A DNA stretch of 64,000 nt from Fragilaria crotonensis (Eukaryota > Bacillariophyta > Fragilariophyceae > Fragilariales > Fragilariaceae), in NCBI GenBank assembly GCA_022925895.1, contig JAKSYS010000214.1:22249-86248 (forward strand). The letters are read 5' to 3'. Each line of letters starts with the position of its first letter. The stretch's first letter is position 1. Shown here in pieces: positions 30,701-40,947 of this stretch. Below the pieces are notes generated by a model that did not search any database, had not been told where the DNA came from, and saw only the letters and a program-made list of their open reading frames with translations. The position numbers and the translations under genes are program-made.

Positions 30701-31959
30701 TGGCTTCCAGCATTGGAATACTCTGGTTCGCACACCTGATGGCTTCGGCTGCATCCCTTCTCTTTGGGATTCCTTTTTGATCTTGGCATCAAGGTTCTTC
30801 GTCTGCGCCTTGCAGAGCTTCAAATCTTCTCGGAGCTTGATATCTCTCCTTTCGTAGGCAGCGAATTCTTCCTTCGTTCTTTGCAATGAAGAATGAATAA
30901 GATCGTATTCCTTTCGCTGCTCCACAACCCCAGCGTCAATCTCATGGACCCTTGTCGCGGCATGAGCCAATTTCTCTCTTGCCAGTTCCAATTTTTGATC
31001 GACAGCTTTCTTGGACTCGACAATGCTCAACGCCTGTTGACTGTATTTGGATTCGTACAGTTGATATAAAATGTTTTGCTTGCGACGAATTTCGCGCTCC
31101 TTTTGCAACAACGCTTCAGCTTCAAGTTTTGCTCCTTCTAAAGAATCCTTTTCTTGCTCCAAAGCCTTCACACGATTGAGCTTTTCTTGTCGCTGTTCTG
31201 TCAAAGCATCCACTTTCTCCGCTGCAAGATTCGTGTCGGCGACGAATGCGTTCGACCCAATAATGTCTTCCAAATACTCCAGCAATCCTTCGTCATGTTC
31301 AGTCTTTCCCTTGGGAGCCATCATGGAGATCATCTCAACCTCTCCTTGCAGAATAAGGAAGCGATTATTGTCGAGATCGATGCCTTTGAACCGAGGTACT
31401 CTGCCACTTCCTTGAACGAACACGCCTTGCCATTAAGCTTGTAGGTCGAGGAGTTGTCTTTCCGAGCTGTCCGAGTCACGACGGTTTCGTTGCTGGTACA
31501 ACAATGTAATCCTCATCACCACTGCCGGTGTCGATAATGTCTTGAAAATAGACGGACACTTGAGCCGAACGCGCATCCTTGACAGCACTTGACTTGTGAA
31601 TGAGTTCCGACACCTTATTCAGGCGTAGCTTTTTCGCGCGCTTGCCAAAAACAAAGAGCATGGCATCAATGACATTGCTTTTCCCAGAGCCATTTGGACC
31701 GACAATGCTGGAGAAGCATTTGTGAAAAGGCCCAATCTCGCGGATACCGGCGTACGATTTGAAGTTCTCAAGAACCTGATGATAGCATATTCTTTGAGTT
31801 AGTGGATTTGTCGATAGGATGACACGTCGCATACATCAATGCAGATCTCGAGAGATTCACGACACATGGGTGTGCATTTAATTCAACACTTACCATCTTG
31901 GTAATCATTAGCCGCGGCGGCGGCAGAGACGAGCCATCGTTCTCAGATATCTCATGCAT
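27753..31959 (-). CDS. SMC4: Condensin subunit SMC4
   Basis: Exon 1 is 31959-31894 (MHEISENDG start). Intron 31893-31776 is followed by VLENFKSYAGIREIGPFHKC and Walker A GPNGSGKSNVIDAMLFVFG. Coiled-coil arms flank a hinge (30088-29700: DEKFDVAVSTACSMLDHIVV, TSGTMAGGG). Intron 28505-28399 precedes the C-terminal head with signature LSGGEKTLSSLALVFALHHY and Walker B LYVMDEIDAALDFKNVSIV. SMC4 pairs with SMC2 as the ATPase of condensin in mitotic chromosome compaction. Another intron lies around 30215-30300. Frame changes near 31470, 31395, 30750 and 30125 appear to be single-base losses in runs. Convergent with UGDH, with 255 bp between stops. Confidence 0.92.
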
Positions 31960-32197
31960 GTTGTCCTGTGATCGGTTTGTGAAAACGGTCAGCTCAGCGC
32001 GCCCAACCCGAACAAATTCAAATCTTCAAAACCGTTATCCATGCATACAGGGCGCCTTCTGGAAGGTCCGGCCCATGCACGTTCCAGCCGTACCGTTAGT
32101 GGCAGTTGAGTTTGCGCGCCAGCCTTGCTCCGATTTGCATGATGCGAGAATTTTAGCAATGGTAATGATCCATCCGAGCCGGCAAGGTTGCTGCATC

Positions 32198-32495
32198 GTA
32201 AGCAAATTTTTCTTGACAGTAAGCAAAATCAGTAAGCAAATTATGCCGGTAAGCAAATTTTGTAAGCAAATTTTTTCTGTAAGCAAATTCTTCTTTGCTG
32301 TAAGTAAATTTTATTTAGGTGTTTGAAAATTGGTATGTTTTTACGTAGAAAAGACAGTCCCTGTAAGCAAATGTAATCTCCCAGTAAGCAAATTTTGTAA
32401 GCAAATTTCTGCTTACAATAGATTTGCTTATTGTAAGCAAATTCCGTAAGCAATTTCATTCCGTAAGCAATTTTTTTTCGCTGTGAGCAAATTTT
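32198..32495. repeat. Irregular array of GTAAGCAAATTTT
   Basis: About 14 copies of GTAAGCAAATTT or close variants are spaced 13-45 bp apart. One inverted copy (TTTGCTTAT) makes a hairpin with its neighbour near 32425. The array lies about 240 bp upstream of the SMC4 start codon. Apart from this array and the MITE, the 31960-33412 stretch shows no gene. Confidence 0.85.
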
Positions 32496-32757
32496 CTTAC
32501 AGACGTCAGCCGTGTCACCACCACGCCGGCACATCCAATTTTGCGCCAGCCAGACATCGATCGGAACTTGTTTCCCTCCCGGCGGGCGCGCGTACTTCCT
32601 TTATTCAGGACTTCGCCCGTATTGCCGGACTTCCTGTTGATCTCGCTCTCACTACATGAGTACCAGGTACGGAGTACAGTCGTACTTGTAGTGCACTTTA
32701 CATACTTCGACTCAAACCCGTAGTATGTACAGTATACGATAAATGAGTAAACAATGA

Positions 32758-33140
32758 CATATGTACTACCGTATTTCTCGGTATTTTGTACCCCTTGGAT
32801 TCATGTACCCACCACCCCAAAATTATGTATTTTTTCGAACCACTCGACTCCAAAATGAATCAATATTTGATCCTTTGGTAGGAAAATCCTGGCATTTCAC
32901 TGAAACGTCAGGTCATTTGAATTCCACACGTTGAAAGCCACCTATGAATGTATAACTCTAATCATCAGAAGACGAGTTTAAATCTTCATTTTCCATTATT
33001 TGAGTCGTCAGCCCGATGTCCATTTTTCACGGATTCCCTTTAACCGTCGGACATTTTTGACGAACTTGTGGTGGGATTTCTGCACCCATCGGTGTACATT
33101 TGGGGGGTACAAAATACCGAGAAATACGGTAGTACATATG
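32758..33140. mobile_element. MITE with about 30-bp terminal inverted repeats
   Basis: The left end (TACTACCGTATTTCTCGGTA then TTTTGTACCCC, 32764-32794) is the reverse complement of the right end (33102-33134). CATATG abuts both ends and is either a 6-bp target duplication or part of the repeat. The 380-bp interior has no ORF. End sequence and size fit a Tc1/mariner-pogo-type derivative; the superfamily is inference. Confidence 0.75.
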
Positions 33141-33412
33141 ATACTTTGATACTCATGAATTCGAGTATGTATGCGAATAAAGGTGTATTGTACTATACGT
33201 CTACTTCAGTGCGACGTACAAGTGCACGTTGCGTTTGTATTACAGTAGTCCAGTACCAGTACGCAGTTGGTAGGAGGTATGACATAGGAGGTAGGGTGTG
33301 GGTTATCTGTTATTAGTCATACTGGTATATACACACATTAACCCTATGGCAACCATAGTGACACCCTCATTGTGAAGAAGAAGTAATCGAATCCTCTTTC
33401 CGACCCATTTAT

Positions 33413-34026
33413 TTATAGTACAACACGCATATATGTAATGGTATGCAATTTGAGGACCAGCCAAGGATAGGACCAATGGTATTCATTACTTACCAAAGAG
33501 ATCAGGCAAAAGAACCTGCATGACAATGATTTGAAACAAGCAGGAACCAAACAAATTGAGCATTCATCTGCTGTCATTTTGGATAGCAGTTGTGAGTGCA
33601 ACCACATGCAACAACATGTTAAAATTCCAAAAGAGGATTTCTCTATTGTAGTATCGTCCTCCACCAACTTGCCAAGGAAGTCCACAATATTCCCAAGTTT
33701 CTTCACGATGACTGTCGGGGCAGTAAGCTCCTCCACAAATTACAGTCCAAAATGAGGGCAGTCTCAATGCCCATTGTCATGAACACGCCGCACTGTCAAT
33801 TTTGACCAATCAAATGCCTGCCAATTCTTAAAAACAACGTGTCCATGCCTGCATTGAGGATCAAGTGAGCAGTTTGGCCGGGGACAGCAAGGAAGGAGAG
33901 AATATGGTCAAATAAGTCCAGAACAAGCAGTCCAAGCAAGGCAAGGAGATGAACATGAATTTGAATCAACACCAGTATCTGTCTATTACCTTGAGTCTTT
34001 GTTGCTTCCATCTTGGGCATCATCAT
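33413..34026 (-). other. Unassigned minus-strand coding-like sequence
   Basis: Frames at 34026-33796 (start MMMPKMEATKTQ, then a leucine-rich stretch) and 33736-33413 (ELTAPTVIVKKLGNIVDFLG) read like protein, with CTTAC donor-like sites (33489, 33989) between segments. No domain is recognised. It may be an exon remnant or a decayed element. 34027-34537 holds GGCCGGC-rich short repeats near 34076-34200 and no gene. Confidence 0.3.
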
Positions 34027-34537
34027 TCATACCCAAAATCCTGCAGAGCACTCGATTTACTGTAGAAAAAAATGCTGGCCGGTTGGCCGACCTTCTTTGT
34101 AGTGTTGACGCTGTCGGCCAGTAGCCGGCTGGTACTACTACGTCTGGCCGTCACCTCACTGGCGCAATCGGCCGGGCGGCATTACTGGCAGCAGCCGGCC
34201 TGTGGCGACCCCAATTCGCAGGTTCGCAGGTCGCTGCCAGGTGCCAGGCAGAGACCCCGGACCACGGTAGTCGTTATACTGTACTCATACGAACGCTTGG
34301 AATGTGTTCGATGTTTGTTGTTGCTTTTAGATGTCGCAGGGATTTTCCACATTGGGGTTAAGGGTTTAACGTAGTAGTTTAACGAAGGCATGTCGTCTGT
34401 CTGTCCGTGCTTCTTCATGTTTTCGTGAACCGAGAAGAACCAACCCTTGTTGTTGTTTCGTAATACAGTGTAGTAATGGCAATAAGCAATAAAATGAACT
34501 CCTCGGACTACATACGAACTTTCAGTACTTTGCACTA

Positions 34538-34589
34538 TGTATGGATCCGATTAGAATGCAAGGAAATGACGTCAGCATTTTCGTCACAG
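34538..34589 (+). repeat. MULE left terminal inverted repeat
   Basis: TGTATGGATCCGATTAGAAT starts the repeat. The inner 42 bp match the right end at 39 positions. It includes TGACGTCA. Confidence 0.85.
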
Positions 34590-34840
34590 TAATGAAGCTG
34601 CGTGGGACCATCATGTAGAGCACCTGTGACACGCGTAGGCCGAAGAAAACACGGAATCTTCGTTTCTCATTTCTTTTGTTGGTTTTCCAATACGCCTGCC
34701 CAGCCTCTGTCACGCCAGCCAGTTAATTTTTGAAATTTGTTATGAATGCAACAGCATACGTGACATACGTGATACGACACTCCGTTGGTCTATGATAACG
34801 GAATGATTTCCCTTGCTACGTGTGCATATGATGTTTATTC

Positions 34841-35128
34841 CCGCCACACGCACAACAGGGCGGCTTTGCGGATTTTTTCACACTAATGCCGCCACATGTA
34901 CAACAGGGCGGCTTTGCGGATTTTTTCTACCAGTAATGCCGCCACTAGTACAACAGGGCGGCTTTTGCGGATTTTTTCTTTCAGTAAATGCCGCCACTAA
35001 TACATCACGGCGGCATTTGCGGATTTTTTTCTACCACTAATGCCGCCACTACCTTAGTACAGCAGGGCGGCATTTGCGGATTATTTTCACCAGTAATGCC
35101 GCCACATGTACACGACGGCTGCATTTGG
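34841..35128. repeat. Hairpin-forming tandem repeat, about 5.5 units of 50 bp
   Basis: Each unit reads GCCGCCAC, about 12 bases around GTACA, CAGGGCGGC, then TTTGCGGATTTTTT and a spacer. AATGCCGCC and GGCGGCATT pair, so each unit can form a stem of about 9 bp. The array lies about 250 bp inside the left MULE end, where subterminal transposase-binding repeats are common. Confidence 0.9.
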
Positions 35129-35235
35129 GAATAATCGTCATCATAACTCATCACACCTTAATACATATCAAGCAATGTTGTATGAACTAATATATTTTTC
35201 AGTGTCTATGTGTTTGCCTTTCTTCATCATGCGCC

Positions 35236-36912
35236 TTACTTCTTCTTCGCCAGTCTGCTCTTCTCTGTCCACATCGCTTGTGGACATTTCAGCTGCCTTT
35301 CTTCGCTCTTGGTTTCTCGTAATCTTTTAATGACTTCCTCACCTTTGTGACAATTTGTTCGCGCGGCATTTGCTTCCAAACACCGTCCTTGTCCTTGTGG
35401 ACAAAAGTATATTCTTCTTTTCCAAGTCTTCAACCAATCGCAATGTAATTCTTCTTTCCATCCGGCGATGCATTCTTAAACCCGATGCGACTTGGGAAAT
35501 CTTTGTTCGATACACAGCATTATAAGGATTGCCCTTCGCCTCATTTCTTTTACCACACAATTGCCCTTCCGGCTGGTGCTCCGTCCATCTGTACAAACGG
35601 ACCTGGTGGTCTTTCTAACTTTCCCAACAACTTTTGCTGCTTTCGCTCTTGTCGTGAGTCAGACGTTGCATGCGTCTCCTCATAACATCGATTGCAGATT
35701 CGATGCTCATTTCCTGCCATCCGCCATGCGTTGCTTTCTCCTCAACAAATCGAAAGCCTTCCTTTCTCAGTGTCATTACAATGTTTTTCAGAAGATTTCT
35801 TTTCTTGTCCGTCCCCATAAGCGTATCATATTGTGTAGCAAACTCGGAAGTGCGCTGAAGGTATGACCTTGGTGGCTTTGTCCCACGACCTATATCCATG
35901 TTGCCAAGCTCAAGAGTAACGATAGGTGATTCTTGTTCCAAACTCTGCCTTATGCACGTCATTGTATCAAGTACGAGTGGAAAACGTTTCTTGTCGTAAC
36001 ATCCTGAAAACTGTCCACATCACTTCCTCTTTGCCTGTTCCAAGTACTCGCTCTAAAGTCTTCAGCGCAAATCCTAGCCAGGGGAGCAATATCCATCACA
36101 GATGGATAGCCGACACACGTCACAACTGTGTCGTGACGCCTTCCTTCAATTGACAAATCCCAATGTGGGTGAACCTCTGACAGTCTCCTCATTGTTGCAA
36201 GTATCGCGGCGGCAACGTCTTTTTACCTTTCCTTTTGTGTCTCTGACCCTTTTCATGTTTTTTCATCTGTCGTGCCACCCAATGATATCCTTCCAATAAA
36301 CTTATCATTGGGTGGCAGAGGCGCATCTAATGCATCCAAAGGAACTCCCCTTCTCTGCCTAGTACGCAGCGTCTGCAACCTTCTTAACGGCGTCGTCTGA
36401 GACTCAGTGTTTCTCCTCCTAGGCTTTCTTGGCAACATCTTTCGAATTTGTTCTGATTCCAATTCGACTCCTCTTCAATGTCGTCCTCATGTTCGATCTC
36501 AGAATCTGTGTCAACCAGATCGTTTAAGCCTGCATCCAAGGGCACTCGCACGGTCTCTTTGGCTGTGAATCTTCTCTGACGATTCCGGAAAAGATTTCTT
36601 CTTCCGAAACTCGTTGTTTGTCATCAAACTCTTTCGAACACCTGCTGGAGCCACCGTTACTTGCACGTTCCCTTGCTTTCCGGAATTCTTACCAGTCGAG
36701 TTATGAATACAATTTTTTGCCTTTCGCTTTTGGGGGATTGTCTCTCCCAGTTGTTCTGAATCCGATTCGATTTTTTCTTCAATCTCAACGATGTCAGAAT
36801 CCAAAGCAACGAGAGAGTCTAATCCTGCAGCCACGGGAACTACCACATTCAATGGTTTCCATGAATTACCACCACCGCACAAGTCGGGAAACCTTTTTGT
36901 AGGTTGAGGCAT
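35236..36912 (-). CDS. MULE cargo ORF with DUF6824-like domains, broken
   Basis: Minus-strand frames 36912-36511, 36462-36253, 36192-35959, 35962-35615 and 35596-35236 have matching composition. They contain acidic Ser-rich linkers, basic stretches (MLPRKPRRRNTES) and two segments resembling the diatom domain DUF6824. One is NMDIGRGTKPPRSYLQRTSE followed by KRNLLKNIVMTLRKEGFRF and GGWQEMSIESAIDVMRRR. The other, near 35430-35300, can be read as a W-x-x-x plus KV(R)-x-SL pattern. It follows the transposase on the same strand inside the same terminal repeats, so it is a candidate accessory or captured gene. Many frame changes and possible introns make the exact structure unresolved. Confidence 0.45.
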
Positions 36913-37384
36913 TTTGATTTCTTTGTGATCCTTGTTATTTGGAATGATGAATTTTGATACTCGGTTGCCTCTTCCCGAGACGATCCCAACTGGGTGCTTG
37001 CAATTCTGTCAATCACTTGAAAGATGCATAACCGCATGCCCTAAGAAATGCAGTCAACTTTGCTTTCTGACTGGGAATTGAAACGCCCATTCCTGATAGT
37101 GATACCTCATTCTTATTGTGTTTGAAATTGATGCTCTCCAACGAAAGACAAAAATCTAGAAGAGAAACGAACGCCAAGATTCCACTTTCGTTCTGCAATT
37201 TTCCCTTCTGTTCAAGGAGAACATGATACGCATTGGGAACTTTCAAACACAGGAAACGTCCATGCTTAACGTCATCGTCGTCCTTGTTGTTCAGTGTATA
37301 ACCAAAATTGAACTTCTGTAGTCACATCGATCATGTTAGGTACAGTCAACAACATACATGTGGATACCCACCAAATAATTTGAC

Positions 37385-39006
37385 TTACACTTCATATTCT
37401 TCTTTGGAATCTACCCCGCGGCGCATCCAGCTATACAGCCAGTTTTGAATTACTCTCACCTGACTTCTTGCAGCATCTCTCTTTCCCTTCCGAAAGCCTA
37501 AACCTCTACATTCTCGTCTCCAGCCTTGATGAACAAGATGCCATCCACGACAGCGACTACGAACTGCATTGACAAGATATGTCGCAATGGCATAGTCGAC
37601 CTGCGCCATTTCTTGGGAGTCGCCATCTGTCATGACAAGCTTAACCAACCGCAGCGTTTGAGTACCTAAGAGCACAGGAAGGCAGGGCTTCTTGAAATAA
37701 ACAACGGAACAACCAAGATCTTTCATTTGGGGCAAAGCATCTGACCACTACCATCACATTTCCGTCCGAGTCCTTGACAGAAAGAGTAAGCAAGGGTCTG
37801 CTTTCATTGTTTGTCTCATGCGTCCCATCGATGCAAACAACTTCTGGAAAGGCTTGAAAGAGACGTCTACCATCTGGCAACACCCAGCAACATGCAATAA
37901 GAATGTCCTGGTCGTCCCTTGCTCCGACGGCGTGCCTGCTTCTCTGGGCATATTCCTTGAAATCGGCAGTCTCTGTGACCTCCAGAGGTACAGACTTATG
38001 GGCTGGGGCGCTTTCCATTGTGGTCACCATGGAAAGGCTCGTTAGATTAACCCCATCATCAACAGGATTGCCTTCGGTTCGTGCAGCCTTGCGATTTTGA
38101 CCACGCATTTCTTTCGTATTCCCATTATGAAACAGACAGACAAATGATGCACCAATTTTTTGGAGATAATTCAGCATACTGTCTGACGGTGACATATCAG
38201 AGGGTAGTGCAGCACCCTGAGGTGACGAATCCATTAAATCTTGTGCCATTCGGGAGAAACCTTGAACATAAGCCATCTGTCCGTGTAAACAGCTCACCAG
38301 TACTGCTTCGGGTGAACAATGCAGCTTGTGAGGGCAGGATATTGGCAGCAGCCATTGCAGCTGCATTTTCCAGGGTTGGAGCGCCCAGAAAACGTTTGCG
38401 ATTGGTTATCTCGTTACGAGACATGGGTGGGTGACCCTATGCTGGTTGTCTCCGACCCCACAGACTAGATGAAAGCTGTACTGGTCCAGTCGGATGACAA
38501 TTTTGGCAGAACAAGTGCACCTTGTATCGCGTTGCGTGCAATTACGTCGCGCAATGCCTTTCCTGAGTTATTGGAACCACGAGAGTTTTTTTGTCACCAA
38601 TATAGGTTGTCACACGATAAGCATCGGCTTGGGCACCATCCAAACGCTGATGATACTTTCGGCCGTTACTGCACAACAAAACACGTTGGTCCTTGCAGGC
38701 TTTAGCACTACTTCCATTAGATATCAGAGCACAGTTACCATGAGATCTGGCGGCTTGTTGGCATAAATCAGTGATAAGTTTTTGGCCTCCAGAATCCTTG
38801 CCGAATCCTCCCACAGTAGGGTACAGCAATGGACTGAAGCGCACAATAAACTTCATGGGGCCTTTGTATAGGGAACTAGTAGTGTACTGAACAGGTCGTG
38901 CTTCGTTTCCGATGAGGCACAGAAATCTTCGGAAGGTAAGCAAAGGTGTCCATTGAATGGGAGCGACCCAATCCACGTTGCAGTCTTGAAAGCAGTTAAA
39001 AAGCAT
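37385..39006 (-). CDS. MULE transposase, broken frames
   Basis: The catalytic block in 38366-37641 includes VVCIDGTHETNNESRPLLTL (first Asp) and RCFAPNERSWLFRCLFQEAL. The next frame (37735-37385) has LVMTDGDSQEMAQVDYAI (second Asp) and SRCRGWHLVHQGW, the CxxW/H block of MULE transposases. Upstream, 38424-38197 encodes MSRNEITNRKRFLGAPTLEN in a different frame. 39006-38542 has CSNGRKYHQRLDGAQADAYR, suggestive of an N-terminal zinc-finger DNA-binding domain. The catalytic Glu is expected beyond 37385 and was not located. Frame changes near 38280 and 37690 may be sequence errors, so coding capacity is uncertain. Confidence 0.75.
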
Positions 39007-39357
39007 CCACAGGCTTTGTAGGGGAAACTACTAACTTGTCTGGATCCTAAAGGCAGAAAACGAATGGAGAGAGCATCGTGAGCATCGAAGAGTATTTTGG
39101 GAAAGCAACACGGATTGAAGCAACAAAACAAACGAACCATGGTGTGGACCATAAAAGGTTGAACCTGTGGTAAATTGTGGCGGAAATGTTGTGGGTATTC
39201 AATGTTATAATCACATTAACAGACGGATATTTTTATTACTGTTCAAACAAATGTCGGGCAGATTTATGTTCCTTATCCATGACGAAGTTTTGACTAAGGT
39301 TGCTTGAAAAATGGCTCCTGTTGAAGCGAAAAAATGAAGATTCCAAAAAGTTAGATT

Positions 39358-39409
39358 CTGCGACTAAAATGTTGACGTCATTTCCTTGCATTCTAATCGC
39401 TTCCATACA
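39358..39409 (-). repeat. MULE right terminal inverted repeat, in a host promoter
   Basis: It is the reverse complement of 34538-34589 with a few mismatches. It contains TGACGTCA at 39373-39380 and ends 54 bp before the ATG of the D-cysteine-desulfhydrase-like gene. Confidence 0.85.
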
Positions 39410-39463
39410 CCAATAAAAGGAGTGGGTCTTTCTGTTCTGGTTTCTGTCATCGTCTCAACAACC

Positions 39464-40645
39464 ATGCCCTCTGCCACTGCTGCTTTTGCATCGCTGAACA
39501 GGGTGCATCACTACGATCCCCCGGAATGGGCCAGCGATCACTTCAAATCCTTTCCAACTCCATTTCCTCGATTGCTGCTCGCCCATCTACCCACTCCCAT
39601 CTATGAACCAACAGCGCGATCATTAGCAACACAACACCAACCTTTGTCTATTCTCCAAAAATTCATTGATTTTGATGTCACATTACTCATAAAACGAGAT
39701 GACTTGACTGGAGGAGTCGAATTAGGAGGCAACAAGATTCGAAAGCTTGAGTTTTTGCTCGCCGAAGCCTTAGAGCAAGGATGCGATTCTGTCGTTACCA
39801 TTGGTGGCGAGCAGTCCAATCATTGTCGTGCCACCGCATGTGCTGCTCGTGCCTTGGGACTCGAACCTCATCTGATTCTTCGAACGAATACTGATTCGCT
39901 CGGGTGGACAGGGAACCTCCTCCTTGACCGCATGGTGGGAGCCAAGATTTACACTTGTACAACTCGAGAATATGGAAAAATAGGGTCGGATGCGTTGGTA
40001 CAACAGATATGTTGCCACCTTCAAGATATGGAAGGCAAGAAAGTCTATGGAATACCGCTTGGTGGTTCGAATGCCGTTGGAACCTGGGGATACTTGGAGG
40101 CGGTGAACGAATTGAAGATGCAGTTGGATGACACAGACGCTCAGATTCGTCTGGATCACGTCGTCTTTGCCTGTGGTAGTGGAGGGACTGCCGCTGGACT
40201 TTCGATCGGATTGGCACTCTGCCCGTCGCTACAACCACAAGTTCACGCTGTAGCAGTTTGTGACGACCCAGACTACTTTTACGGTCGTGTGACAAAGATT
40301 GCAGAAGAAATGGGCTTTCGAAACAAAAATCCAGGACAATCCAGGGCTGATTTCGTGAAGGAAAGCTTGATTGTTCACCAAGGCAAGGGGAAGGGCTATG
40401 CTTTGAGTACATCGCAAGAGCTGCAGTTCTGCGCGGATTTTGCCACCGAGACAGGGATTATCCTGGATCCGGTCTACTCGGGGAAAGCCTTGTATCACTT
40501 TGTCACTAATGTCTTCGGGGCCGATCCTGAAGCTTATCGAGGATGCACAATTCTCTTTTGGCACACGGGTGGCGCTCTTGGAATGTACGACAAGGGTTGT
40601 GACTTGAATTTGGACGCCAACTCGATCCGTCATATCAGCTTTTGA
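39464..40645 (+). CDS. D-cysteine desulfhydrase / ACC deaminase family PLP enzyme
   Basis: The frame is intact. ATG 39464 is the first in-frame methionine codon; sequence upstream is MULE end and short leader. The body has LLIKRDDLTGGVELGGNKIR, with the PLP Schiff-base lysine in GGNKIRKLEFLL. TIGGEQSNHCRATACAARAL is the substrate/cofactor loop and FACGSGGTAAGLSIGLAL the phosphate-binding glycine loop. VYSGKALY and LFWHTGGALGMY near the end are typical of this fold type II group. It likely releases H2S and pyruvate from D-cysteine, or deaminates a related amino acid; ACC deaminase activity is less likely without the diagnostic residues being checked. The MULE end almost touches the 5' UTR. Confidence 0.85.
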   Translation: MPSATAAFASLNRVHHYDPPEWASDHFKSFPTPFPRLLLAHLPTPIYEPTARSLATQHQPLSILQKFIDFDVTLLIKRDDLTGGVELGGNKIRKLEFLLAEALEQGCDSVVTIGGEQSNHCRATACAARALGLEPHLILRTNTDSLGWTGNLLLDRMVGAKIYTCTTREYGKIGSDALVQQICCHLQDMEGKKVYGIPLGGSNAVGTWGYLEAVNELKMQLDDTDAQIRLDHVVFACGSGGTAAGLSIGLALCPSLQPQVHAVAVCDDPDYFYGRVTKIAEEMGFRNKNPGQSRADFVKESLIVHQGKGKGYALSTSQELQFCADFATETGIILDPVYSGKALYHFVTNVFGADPEAYRGCTILFWHTGGALGMYDKGCDLNLDANSIRHISF

Positions 40646-40947
40646 CATGACAGTGGCAGCATCGATGGAATGCTGCCAGTGTATTGGTTTCGAAGATGAT
40701 ATAGTTGAGAGACATGCAACAGGATAGCTTGTATGTTGGCTGGGGATGGGGGAGTTGGAGTCACCTGTCAAATGGTACAATCCGCACCATTGAGTTTTCA
40801 AGGCATTTCTTCGACAGGGTTGGTGATTCTTTTGTGTATCATTTTAGTATTTACTCTAATACTATGTGTACCTGTTGTATATATTTCTCCATAGTATGAT
40901 AGAACACGATCATGCCTGAATTTGGTTCGAGATTTCGTCTGTTCTCT

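Larger units (their letters stand above)
34538..39409 (-). mobile_element. Mutator-like element (MULE)
   Basis: 52-bp inverted ends lie at 34538-34589 and 39358-39409 (core CGATTAGAATGCAAGGAAAT then GACGTCA). They enclose a MULE transposase and a second coding block, both on the minus strand. No 8-9 bp target duplication is visible (TTTGCACTA left, CCAATAAAA right), so the exact ends may differ slightly or the duplication has decayed. Confidence 0.8.

Noticed and set aside
34841-35128. CRISPR-like array
   Set aside because: Repeat and spacer are both similar between units, units vary in length and the genome is eukaryotic; it is a minisatellite with hairpins.
39770-40412. Minus-strand ORFs across the D-cysteine-desulfhydrase gene
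   Set aside because: Shadow frames of a well-supported PLP enzyme.
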